A stretch of 54,679 bases of DNA from the NCBI RefSeq assembly GCF_029265695.1, contig NZ_JAJUHW010000017.1, forward strand, positions 1 to 54,679. The letters are read 5' to 3'. How positions within the stretch are numbered: position 1 is the first letter of the stretch; each line of letters begins with the position of its first letter. This document shows, one piece after another, positions 1 through 7,110 of the stretch. Below the pieces are notes generated by a model. It had not been told where the DNA came from and did not search any database. It saw nothing but the letters and a program-made list of their open reading frames with translations. A program made the position numbers and the translations under genes. This DNA is from Gracilinema caldarium. GTDB taxonomy: Bacteria > Spirochaetota > Spirochaetia > Treponematales > Breznakiellaceae.

Positions 1-269
1 AAAAGACGGCTGAGAAAGAAGGCCTTATGCTTCAGCAGTCCCTGCAGGGTGCAGCGGAACTTAAAAAGACAGAAGAAAAGGTCCGTTCAGTTACAGAAAC
101 TAAGGAGCCGGAAGATGGAGCCGAACGAATAAAAGATAGAGCATCTAAAAAAGAGAACCAGGAAGGATGGACCGAAAAAAAGGATGAAAAAAAGGAACAG
201 GGTGAAGAACCTGTATCCGGTGTCATCAAGGATCCCGATCTTGGAAAACATATTGATGTAAGCGGTTAG
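1..269 (+). CDS. C-terminal part of a Lys/Glu-rich hypothetical protein (5' end outside window)
   Basis: The reading frame is open to the left edge (first full codon at base 3) and ends at 269, so only the last 89 residues or so are visible. They are extremely rich in Lys, Glu and Asp, with no recognisable domain, and look like a disordered or coiled tail. An internal ATG at 27 has no convincing ribosome-binding site, so I treat the gene as truncated by the window. It lies 5 bases upstream of the next gene and is probably co-transcribed with it. Function unknown. Confidence 0.5.
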   Translation, partial: KTAEKEGLMLQQSLQGAAELKKTEEKVRSVTETKEPEDGAERIKDRASKKENQEGWTEKKDEKKEQGEEPVSGVIKDPDLGKHIDVSG

Positions 270-274
270 GGATA

Positions 275-916
275 ATGGAAATTTCATTTATATTTTCGGT
301 GGCGAGCCTCATTTTGTGGGCCTTTTCTTTTCTATATGTCCGATCCCTTATTATAAAACGCACAAGCAAGGACCGCATTCTTGCGGAATTTCGCGATGAA
401 GTGGATCGCCTTATTGCCGACATAGATGCCGCCACAGACCGGGATATTGGTCTTATAGAAGACCGACTTAAGACCCTCAAAGCCTTGCTGGATGAAACAG
501 ACAAACGTATAATCTCTTATACTAAAGAGCTGCAACGGAGGGCTATGCAGGAACAGGCCTATGCGGAGCTCGGGAGGCGGCAATCGGCCGCCCGGCCAGT
601 CCAACGGAATCCTATTACACAGGAAAGACAGGATAGTCTGTTTGATGAAAACAAGGCGGCATCGCAAACCGCCGAGAAAACTGTGCAAGATGAAGAATCG
701 GCAGGTGAAACACCTCAACCAATACAAACCCCGCGCTTTGTGAAGGCTGAGAAAGAAATTAAGCCGAAACCTCCATCATTTTCGGAACAGGTTTTAGAAT
801 TGTATCTTGCGGGTTTTTCTCCCGAACTGATTGCCAGTAAGCTTAAGGTAACCGTGGCAGAGGTCGATTTGGCAATTAACGTATCGGGAAAAAGCAGGGG
901 CAACAGCCCTACCTAG
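275..916 (+). CDS. Membrane-anchored coiled-coil protein with C-terminal HTH-like segment (DUF6115-like layout)
   Basis: A 213-residue protein with one N-terminal transmembrane helix (about residues 5-24), a charged coiled-coil region (30-95), a low-complexity linker, and a C-terminal helix-turn-helix-like segment (about 176-204, around GFSPELIASKLKV). The same layout is seen in DUF6115-type proteins found near flagellar and chemotaxis genes of other bacteria; I infer the resemblance from architecture only. The start has AGGGAT shortly upstream. The gene converges on cheW, and the two stop codons overlap by 8 bases. The HTH-like segment may bind protein rather than DNA, as the protein is membrane-tethered. 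Confidence 0.6.
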   Translation: MEISFIFSVASLILWAFSFLYVRSLIIKRTSKDRILAEFRDEVDRLIADIDAATDRDIGLIEDRLKTLKALLDETDKRIISYTKELQRRAMQEQAYAELGRRQSAARPVQRNPITQERQDSLFDENKAASQTAEKTVQDEESAGETPQPIQTPRFVKAEKEIKPKPPSFSEQVLELYLAGFSPELIASKLKVTVAEVDLAINVSGKSRGNSPT

Positions 917-1415
917 TCTCCGTTGGAACCGCTTCCTGTTCAAGCCTGGTTTCTATCTGAGAAAGGTTTACCACCTCGTCGGTACTGAGGATTTTATCCA
1001 TATCCAAAATGATGATAAATTTACCATCCTTTTTACCAATACCCTGGATATATTCTACCGCCAGGTTGTGACCGAATCGGGGGGCCGCCTCAATCTCCTG
1101 GTCTTCTAACTCTATCACTTCCTGAACAGAATCTGCTAAAGCTCCGATAATAAGGAGCCCCTCTCTGCTTTTTATATCCAGCACGATGATAGATGTGTCT
1201 TTTGTCACCGGTACTTCGGGCATACCGAATTTAATCCTGAGGTCAATGACGGGTATACCCATACCCCGTAGGTTTATAACTCCCTTCATGTAGGCCGCAG
1301 TCTGGGGAAGCCTGGTAATCGGTACATACTCCAATACTTCACGGACCGAATAGACGCTTACCGCATATTGTTCCTGATCGAGCCGAAAGGTAAGGTATTG
1401 GTTGATTTTTCCCAT
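909..1415 (-). CDS. cheW: Chemotaxis coupling protein CheW
   Basis: A 168-residue single-domain CheW protein, the adaptor that links methyl-accepting receptors to the CheA kinase at the cytoplasmic face of receptor arrays. The family hallmarks GVINLRG (45-51) and PVIDLR (55-60) are present, and the whole length fits one SH3-like CheW fold with a short C-terminal tail. The start at 1415 follows a GGAGG site 6 bases upstream. It is not next to cheA here, so it is a stand-alone cheW with its own promoter (1486-1514), as expected in spirochetes with several coupling proteins. Confidence 0.93.
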   Translation of the reverse strand: MGKINQYLTFRLDQEQYAVSVYSVREVLEYVPITRLPQTAAYMKGVINLRGMGIPVIDLRIKFGMPEVPVTKDTSIIVLDIKSREGLLIIGALADSVQEVIELEDQEIEAAPRFGHNLAVEYIQGIGKKDGKFIIILDMDKILSTDEVVNLSQIETRLEQEAVPTETR

Positions 1416-1485
1416 GTTAAGCCTCCATGAGCGGCCTTCACACTTGCCTTATTGTAGTGGCAGGCGAATTCAATGCCCACAAAGA

Positions 1486-1514
1486 ATTTTACTGCATCCG
1501 GCTAGTCCCGTCAA
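1486..1514 (-). promoter_or_regulatory. Sigma-70-type promoter for cheW
   Basis: On the minus strand TTGACG (1509-1514), a 17-base spacer, then TAAAAT (1486-1491). This predicts a start near 1479 and a 60-65 base leader with a good Shine-Dalgarno site. The -35 box lies in the U-tail of the terminator of the upstream outer-membrane gene. Confidence 0.55.
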
Positions 1515-1518
1515 ATTT

Positions 1519-1553
1519 AAAAAGCCGGCAAAGCTTGTGAAAGCCCTGCCGGC
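1519..1553 (-). terminator. Rho-independent terminator after the outer-membrane protein gene
   Basis: Read on the minus strand, GCCGGCA (1547-1553) pairs with TGCCGGC (1524-1530), with extra inner GCTT/AAGC pairing, followed by a T run (1519-1523) and a further T-rich stretch. It sits 29 bases after the stop codon at 1582. Confidence 0.8.
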
Positions 1554-1581
1554 ATATAATTAGTTATTGCAGCTTTAACTG

Positions 1582-2604
1582 CTAGAGCTGGAACCGTACT
1601 CCTAAGGAACCGCCGTAGCTGCCGTCGCTGAAGTTATAGAGCCCGGTGAGATCCAGGCGCAGCACAAGAATGTTGAGCGAAAGACCGCCGAAGGCCCGGA
1701 ATGCCCAACCGTTGTTGGCAAAGTAGGAAGAAATCCCCGTGGCAGAAATGTCCGGCGGGGTGATACCGTTTGCTGATAGAGTGTCCTTTATCAGTTGAAG
1801 TTGATCATTGGTAATTGTATTTCCATCATAGGTGATATAGCTCTTAACATAATACCCTGCCTTAGACATGCCATAACTAGCTCCAAATCCTGCATAGGGG
1901 GTAAAAATGAGAATTCCCTTGGATACTTGGGCTTTAAGATCTATGGTGGTGGTTTCCCAGGAAAGACCAAGTTCAGGATCTGTGGAAGCAATCGTGTGAT
2001 AATTATTCCCATCATTAAAGGTAAAACTTTGAGCTCCTGAAATGGTTGTTCCGAGTCCTCCCTTCATATAGTTGACCCCGGCACCAACGGTAAGCCTCGG
2101 GAGCAGGATGTTTCCCTTAAGGAGGGCAAAACGGATATCTGCGCCGGCGGCCAAGTAGTCCAGGTTAAGACCCCCGGTAGCCTCCTTAATGGTTGTGCCC
2201 AGCTCGGGCGGAATATAGCCGCCCTTTACGCCGATATCAAAGGGAAGGAGAAAGCCTCCGATCCGGGCTTCGGCTACCGCAGCGGGAATCGGGATAACCG
2301 CGGGGAAGATTCCCGTATCTACGCCGAGAGAACCAAGCAGGGTTTTCATCTCCTCGGCCTTAACGGTGGTGGCTCCGGCGGAAACACCGACGCCAAAATG
2401 GGGCGGTACGGCTAAAAGCTGGCCGATATAGGCATCGGACCAGTTGAGTCCCAAGGTGGAGTTAAAGGGCAGGGCCGCCGAGAGTGCCTTAGACATGCTT
2501 TCAGCGCCATTTTGCAAGTCTTCAATAGATTGGCTGAACGAGGGCATGGCAAGGGCTGCAGCAAGTATCGCAATCCCTAAGGATTTCTTTACAGAAATAG
2601 TCAT
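1582..2604 (-). CDS. Exported outer-membrane beta-barrel protein (DUF6588-like?)
   Basis: A 340-residue protein with a signal peptide (positively charged start, hydrophobic core, predicted cleavage after SFSQ near residue 25). It has alternating polar/hydrophobic, Gly-rich strands through the body and ends in VRFQL, close to a barrel C-terminal signature. I chose the ATG at 2604 because a full AGGAGGT site (2609-2615) lies 5 bases upstream and the signal peptide begins there; in-frame extension to 2637 adds no signal-like residues. It resembles spirochete and Bacteroidetes outer-membrane proteins grouped as DUF6588, but I am not certain. Transport substrate unknown. Confidence 0.7.
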   Translation of the reverse strand: MTISVKKSLGIAILAAALAMPSFSQSIEDLQNGAESMSKALSAALPFNSTLGLNWSDAYIGQLLAVPPHFGVGVSAGATTVKAEEMKTLLGSLGVDTGIFPAVIPIPAAVAEARIGGFLLPFDIGVKGGYIPPELGTTIKEATGGLNLDYLAAGADIRFALLKGNILLPRLTVGAGVNYMKGGLGTTISGAQSFTFNDGNNYHTIASTDPELGLSWETTTIDLKAQVSKGILIFTPYAGFGASYGMSKAGYYVKSYITYDGNTITNDQLQLIKDTLSANGITPPDISATGISSYFANNGWAFRAFGGLSLNILVLRLDLTGLYNFSDGSYGGSLGVRFQL

Positions 2605-2630
2605 ACATACCTCCTGTGGTAGATACGCAT
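2601..2630 (-). other. Possible 9-codon leader peptide overlapping the outer-membrane gene start
   Basis: On the minus strand an ATG at 2630 opens a nine-codon frame (MRIYHRRYV) whose TGA overlaps the ATG of the barrel gene (ATGA). It has its own GGAGGG site (2637-2642), 6 bases upstream. If translated, it would couple translation to the gene that follows. It could also be chance. Confidence 0.35.
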
Positions 2631-2676
2631 ATATCACCCTCCAACCATGTGGTCAGAAAGTAATTACGCTACTATA

Positions 2677-2705
2677 AATATATCTCTAATTACGAAGTTT
2701 ACCAA
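2677..2705 (-). promoter_or_regulatory. Sigma-70-type promoter for the outer-membrane protein gene
   Basis: On the minus strand TTGGTA (2700-2705), a 17-base spacer and TATATT (2677-2682), in AT-rich DNA. It predicts a leader of about 65 bases that contains the possible leader peptide. Confidence 0.5.
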
Positions 2706-2751
2706 TAAATTAGTGTAATCATAAAAAATAAAAAATAATCCAAGCTTTGTA

Positions 2752-2780
2752 TTGACATTTTTTTGTATCTTGGGTATAAA
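2752..2780 (+). promoter_or_regulatory. Promoter of tRNA-Phe
   Basis: A perfect TTGACA (2752-2757), a 17-base spacer and TATAAA (2775-2780), 12 bases before the mature tRNA 5' end. This is the best sigma-70 match in the window, as expected for a stable RNA gene. Confidence 0.8.
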
Positions 2781-2792
2781 GCTAACCGTGAC

Positions 2793-2865
2793 GCCGCTGT
2801 AGCTCAGTTGGTAGAGCAAAGGACTGAAAATCCTTGTGTCAAGGGTTCGATTCCCTTTGGCGGCA
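2793..2865 (+). tRNA. tRNA-Phe (anticodon GAA)
   Basis: A 73-base cloverleaf. The acceptor GCCGCTG pairs with TGGCGGC (two wobble pairs at the inner end), the D arm is GCTC/GAGC, and the anticodon stem AAGGA/TCCTT closes the loop CTGAAAA with anticodon GAA. The variable loop is GTGTC, the T arm AAGGG/CCCTT with TTCGATT, and the discriminator is A. The 3' CCA is not encoded (the discriminator is followed by CAAAG), so it must be added by nucleotidyltransferase. It is a single-gene transcription unit with its own promoter and terminator. Confidence 0.97.
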
Positions 2866-2869
2866 CAAA

Positions 2870-2907
2870 GGCTGGTTGCGGTTCCCGTAACTGGCCTTTT
2901 TTATTTT
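2870..2907 (+). terminator. Rho-independent terminator of tRNA-Phe
   Basis: An 11-base-pair stem (2870-2880 with 2886-2896, three wobble pairs), a 5-base loop GTTCC, then TTTTTTATTTT. It begins 5 bases after the tRNA. From here to 3032 I see no further gene. Confidence 0.85.
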
Positions 2908-3032
2908 CCAAGTAAGTTGTACTTAAAATCTGCGATGAGTCTCCTCTTCTGCACTGCAGATCTTATCCGAGGCAAGAAAAGTAAAACACATAAACCCTAC
3001 CCAAGCGCGTAATTTTAGTTTAAAGTAGTAGT

Positions 3033-4577
3033 ATGACAAATTGGTTTATATCACAAGAAGTGTGGCTCACCCTCTTTTCTGCAGCCTTTGTAAGTTTTAT
3101 TGGAACGGTGGAACTCGCCTTTTCTGCCTTTTATCTGGGGACTTTTTTTTATTCCCGAGAACGGAGCAGGTTTTCCAGATCCATCATTTTTACCCTGTCG
3201 ATCCTCTTTTTGCTCTTTGCCCTCTTAGTGTTAAGCCCCCTTGTGTATTTGCTTGCAAAGCAGCAGCCCCTGAAATTTCAAGATTGGATGCAGGGCCTTT
3301 TAGCCCTGCTTTTAGCACAGGAAGCAGGCCTCGGAATTCTAATACTTGCGAGCCGTTCAAGCCTGCCTGCCCTGCGTTCTGCCTTTGTGGTTGGCGGGAT
3401 TGAACTAATCGCTCTTGGGGCAACCATTTTTTTAGGGCCCTTCTTTCTCATACCATTTGAAGCAGGAACGCTGTTTCTCGGCCTTTATTTTTTCATATAT
3501 GGGCTTGTGGTTCTTAAAAATAAGCGCAAGGGAGGCCTTGTCCTTTTAAACTATGGTCTTTTTATTATTGTCTCTGCTGTTCCTTATGGCCTGCAATACT
3601 TAGGTCTGCTTGAAACTAGTCCAGATCTCCAGCTTTTATTGCTTCTCACCCATATTTTGCTTCTCTCATTCTTCTTTGTCTTTGTTATTTTTTCAAAAAA
3701 CCCCGCGGTCAGCGAGGAACCCCTTTTATCTGATTATGTTGATAAAGTTTCCATAGCCCTGACCCGCTTTATTCCCAAGGAGTTCCTGCAAATTCTTGAA
3801 AAGCCGAGTGTGGTTGATTTAAAACTAGGCGATCATGTTAAACGGGAAATGACTATTTTCTTTTCCGATATTCGGCAATTTACCAACCTCTCGGAAGACT
3901 TAACCCCCGAAGAGAGCTTTAAATTCATCAACTCATATCTTTCCCGGATTGTACCGGCGATTACTCAGCATGGGGGCTTTGTCGATAAATATATGGGAGA
4001 TGCCATTATGGCCCTTTTCCCCAACGAAGAAGGTCCCGACGCAGCGGTCAGGTCAGCCATAGATATGCAGCGCATTATTCTTGAATACAACGGTCACCGG
4101 GCTAAGTGTAATTACCGGCCCCTTTCTATGGGAATAGGATTGCATACGGGAACCTTGATGCTCGGCGTTGTGGGTGTAAAGGATCGCATGCAGAATACGG
4201 TTATTTCTGATGCGGTCAACCTGGCGAGCAGGCTGGAGAGTATTACAAAGGTCTTTAATATTTCTATTGCCATTAGCGATGAAACATTCAAGAGCCTCAA
4301 GGATCCGGGAGCTTACATGTACCGCTTTATCGGAAAGGTGAGGGTCAAAGGCAAAGAGGCCCCGGTCTCGGTCTTTGAGATATTTGACGGCCTTGATCCG
4401 CAGCTTTTGGAACGGAAAATGAAGGCCAACAGCTTTTTCGAACAGGGAATGATGAGCTATTACCGCAAGGACTTTACCGATGCCATGTATCAGTTCAGAA
4501 AGGTCTTGGATATTATGCCCGAAGACGGGGCGGCTATTTTTTATCTTGATAATTGTATGATAAAGGTCCGGGCTTAA
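3033..4577 (+). CDS. Membrane class III adenylate cyclase with TPR-like tail
   Basis: A 514-residue protein that makes cAMP from ATP. Residues 1-225 form about seven hydrophobic helices with no recognised ligand-binding domain. Residues 270-460 are a class III cyclase domain: metal-binding Asp279 (in FSDIRQFT) and Asp323, substrate-selecting Lys319 and Asp393 (the adenine-type pair), and transition-state Asn396 and Arg400 are all present, so it should be active on ATP as a homodimer. The last 50 residues look like one TPR-type hairpin. No Shine-Dalgarno is visible before the ATG. It precedes an ankyrin protein by 11 bases, probably in one transcript. Confidence 0.88.
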   Translation: MTNWFISQEVWLTLFSAAFVSFIGTVELAFSAFYLGTFFYSRERSRFSRSIIFTLSILFLLFALLVLSPLVYLLAKQQPLKFQDWMQGLLALLLAQEAGLGILILASRSSLPALRSAFVVGGIELIALGATIFLGPFFLIPFEAGTLFLGLYFFIYGLVVLKNKRKGGLVLLNYGLFIIVSAVPYGLQYLGLLETSPDLQLLLLLTHILLLSFFFVFVIFSKNPAVSEEPLLSDYVDKVSIALTRFIPKEFLQILEKPSVVDLKLGDHVKREMTIFFSDIRQFTNLSEDLTPEESFKFINSYLSRIVPAITQHGGFVDKYMGDAIMALFPNEEGPDAAVRSAIDMQRIILEYNGHRAKCNYRPLSMGIGLHTGTLMLGVVGVKDRMQNTVISDAVNLASRLESITKVFNISIAISDETFKSLKDPGAYMYRFIGKVRVKGKEAPVSVFEIFDGLDPQLLERKMKANSFFEQGMMSYYRKDFTDAMYQFRKVLDIMPEDGAAIFYLDNCMIKVRA

Positions 4578-4588
4578 GAGGATAAACG

Positions 4589-5479
4589 ATGAAAGTGCTT
4601 GTGTTATGCGAAAAGGCTGATGCTGAGCAGGCAAGGGCCATTCTTAAAATGCTAAAAACCATAGAAATAAACGCAGAAGCCTTTCAGATCGGCAAGAACT
4701 GGCGGGCCGATAAGCACCGGCTTGATGAAATAATTAGCCCTGCCACCCATTTGGTGGTGGTGTATTCAATGTTATCCGCAGCCAGTGCCTGGCTGTCCTT
4801 CGTTGCAGGCTTTTCCCTGGGCTCCGAAAAACCGATGATACTCTATCGACCTTCCCGCGAACCGATTCAAGCGCCCTTTTTAGCCCCTTTTTTCCTGGTT
4901 TTATCCCTCGATGACCTCGGGAGTTTTTTAGAGGCCGAAAAGAAAGAATGGTCCGATGTGGCGGAACGGCGTTCGGCCCGCCGGGAACTGCTTGAATTGG
5001 GCATATCCATACGGGGCGATGCCTTTGCAGAAACGGTTCGGGAAGGCAATACCCACGGGGTAGACCTCTTTTTGCGGGCCGGTTTTCCTGCGAATACGAG
5101 GGATAAAAAGGGAGTCCCCGTTCTCTGCATCGCCGCACGGGAACAAAATAGGGCAATGGTGGATCTTTTAATTGATGCAGGGGCGGACGTTAATATGCGG
5201 TCCGAAGATCGGGGCAACACGGCCCTTATGGATGCGGTTGCAGGGGGCTATATCAAAATTGCCGAGGATCTCATCGAAGCAGGTACGGACGTTAATATAC
5301 AGAGCAAGGATGGTCAAACGGCCCTTGTTATTGCCGTAGGCAAAGGTGATGTGGCCCTGTGCAAGCTGCTCCTTGATGCAGGCGCAGACCCAGATATAGA
5401 AGATAAGCTTGGTCTCAGTGCCAGAAAATATGCAAAATTATTTCATAACGAAGCCATCATCAATCTTATGCAATCCTAA
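4589..5479 (+). CDS. TIR-like N-terminal domain plus ankyrin repeats
   Basis: A 296-residue cytoplasmic protein. Residues 1-100 alternate beta and alpha: a KVLVLCE strand, a THLVVVYS strand, then SAASAWLSFVAGFSLG and a KPMILY strand, which resembles the core of TIR or TIR-like folds. A charged helix follows (115-140). Residues 145-296 hold about four ankyrin repeats (for example LLIDAGADVN, LIEAGTDVN, LLLDAGADPD). GAGGA precedes the start by 6 bases, and it follows the adenylate cyclase closely. Ankyrin repeats bind proteins; the partner is unknown. The TIR-like assignment is my inference from strand pattern, and I cannot place a catalytic Glu with confidence. Confidence 0.7.
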   Translation: MKVLVLCEKADAEQARAILKMLKTIEINAEAFQIGKNWRADKHRLDEIISPATHLVVVYSMLSAASAWLSFVAGFSLGSEKPMILYRPSREPIQAPFLAPFFLVLSLDDLGSFLEAEKKEWSDVAERRSARRELLELGISIRGDAFAETVREGNTHGVDLFLRAGFPANTRDKKGVPVLCIAAREQNRAMVDLLIDAGADVNMRSEDRGNTALMDAVAGGYIKIAEDLIEAGTDVNIQSKDGQTALVIAVGKGDVALCKLLLDAGADPDIEDKLGLSARKYAKLFHNEAIINLMQS

Positions 5480-5530
5480 GAGGATATCTTTTTAGTTGCG
5501 AAAATATCAAGAATTGTGTAGCTTTGTTCT

Positions 5531-6625
5531 ATGACAACCATAGCTTTTACCGGTGGAGGCACCGGCGGACATATTTATCCCGGACTTGCGATAGCCCGGG
5601 AACTTGCACAGAAAGGTTCTTTTCGTCTTGTCTGGATCGGCAATAAGGAAGGTATGGACAAGAGAATTGTAGAAGATGCGGGAATCGAATTTTATGGAAT
5701 ACCCACGGGTAAATTTCGCCGCTATGTATCTTTTAAGAATCTTACTGACCTTTTTAATATAGCTGCAGGCTTTTTTAAGGCCCGCTCCATACTTTCTCAT
5801 ATAAAACCGGATTTATTATTTTCCAAGGGGGGCTTTGTAAGCGTACCCCCCTGTGCAGCGGCGGCATCATTGGGTATCCCTGTTTTTTCCCATGAATCGG
5901 ATTATAGTCCGGGACTGGCTACGAAGCTTAATCTTCCTTTTTCAAGAAAACTCTATACCGCCTATCCGGATACTATTTCATTTCTCCCGAAAAAACACCA
6001 AGAAAAGGCAAGCGCTATCGGTAATCCGGTCCGAGCCGCCTTTTACAATGGCGATGCTGCATTAGGCAGACAGTTTCTTGGTATCACGGAGCAGGAGCGG
6101 ATTCTGCTTGTATTAGGCGGGAGTCAGGGGGCTCGGCAGGTTAATGAACTCATAGAAGCCTGCCTTCCTGAAATAATTAAAGACTATGTGGTGGTACATC
6201 AGACTGGGCCTAGCCAGGAATCTCGCATAGCCGCCACTGACCGCTATAAGGCATATCCCTATATTAAAGATGAACTTCCCCATGTGCTTGCAGCCGCAGA
6301 CCTGGTTGTGGGGCGCAGCGGCGCCGGCACCATTTGGGAAGCGGCAACTGCGGGTAAGCCTATGATTTTAATTCCCCTTGCAGGTTCTGGTACCCGGGGA
6401 GACCAGGTGGTAAATGCCGAGTATTTCCAAAGGGCCGGCGCCGCGGAGCTGCTTATAGGCGATGCGGCTACCCCTGAAAATCTTTTAGGCCTCATCAAAA
6501 AGCTGAGCCGCGATTCTGAACTCAGGGGGCAAATGGCAGCGGCTTCGAAAAAAATTGGCTCTGTACATACTGCGCAGCAAATCGCCGAAGATATTATCAA
6601 TTTTATCAAAGGAGATCTCAGATGA
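5531..6625 (+). CDS. murG: UDP-N-acetylglucosamine--undecaprenyl-PP-MurNAc-pentapeptide transferase MurG
   Basis: A 364-residue GT28 glycosyltransferase that converts lipid I to lipid II on the inner face of the cytoplasmic membrane during peptidoglycan synthesis. The N-terminal lipid-binding loop GGGTGGH (8-14), the G-loop around LVLGGSQGARQVNE and the UDP-GlcNAc-binding region GRSGAGTIWEA are all present at normal spacing. Length is typical. The 4-base overlap with cvpA (ATGA) indicates an operon running through cvpA, the delta-prime-like gene and the two-component pair. No clear Shine-Dalgarno is visible before the ATG. Confidence 0.97.
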   Translation: MTTIAFTGGGTGGHIYPGLAIARELAQKGSFRLVWIGNKEGMDKRIVEDAGIEFYGIPTGKFRRYVSFKNLTDLFNIAAGFFKARSILSHIKPDLLFSKGGFVSVPPCAAAASLGIPVFSHESDYSPGLATKLNLPFSRKLYTAYPDTISFLPKKHQEKASAIGNPVRAAFYNGDAALGRQFLGITEQERILLVLGGSQGARQVNELIEACLPEIIKDYVVVHQTGPSQESRIAATDRYKAYPYIKDELPHVLAAADLVVGRSGAGTIWEAATAGKPMILIPLAGSGTRGDQVVNAEYFQRAGAAELLIGDAATPENLLGLIKKLSRDSELRGQMAAASKKIGSVHTAQQIAEDIINFIKGDLR

Positions 6626-7107
6626 ATATTGCCACCATTGATATTATTTTAGGAGCACTGCTTATCATTTTTGCACTCCGCTGTACCCTGCGCGGTTTTG
6701 TAGAAGAATTTATGTCCGTTGCGGCGATAGTGCTTGGCCTCATCGTAGGTTTTCTTTTGTTTAAAAATGGGGCAGATTTATTGCGAACTCGATTTGGCTT
6801 TACCATTTTCCCTGAACTAGCGGCCTTCGTTATTCTTTTTGTCATCACCTTCGTGGTTGTAAAAATTCTCGAAGCTATTTTGCACGATATTATTGAACGG
6901 ATACATTTGGATTCTCTGGATCACCTCTTTGGCCTCCTGCTGGGTTTGGTAGAAGGTCTGCTCGTGGTCTCGCTTATATTGTTCCTATTGGCATATCAGC
7001 CCCTCTTTAATCCTGCCTTTCTTTTAGAAAAAAGCTGGTTTGCAAAACTGCTGTTACCCCTAATTGGTGAACTGCAACGGAATACACCTCTTAAGCTGGG
7101 AGCCTAA
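6622..7107 (+). CDS. cvpA: CvpA family membrane protein
   Basis: A 161-residue integral membrane protein with four hydrophobic helices and the CvpA-typical opening (IDIILGALLIIFALRCTLRGFVEEF). CvpA proteins are named for colicin V production in E. coli and are linked to envelope homeostasis; the molecular role is unsettled. It starts in an ATGA overlap with murG, consistent with a cell-envelope operon. The start has GGAG (AAAGGAGATCTC) upstream. It ends 3 bases before the next gene. Confidence 0.88.
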   Translation: MNIATIDIILGALLIIFALRCTLRGFVEEFMSVAAIVLGLIVGFLLFKNGADLLRTRFGFTIFPELAAFVILFVITFVVVKILEAILHDIIERIHLDSLDHLFGLLLGLVEGLLVVSLILFLLAYQPLFNPAFLLEKSWFAKLLLPLIGELQRNTPLKLGA

Positions 7108-7110
7108 GGC

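Noticed and set aside
332-727. A 131-codon minus-strand frame with many Cys and Phe
   Set aside because: It is a shadow of the coiled-coil protein gene on the plus strand, with no start signals.
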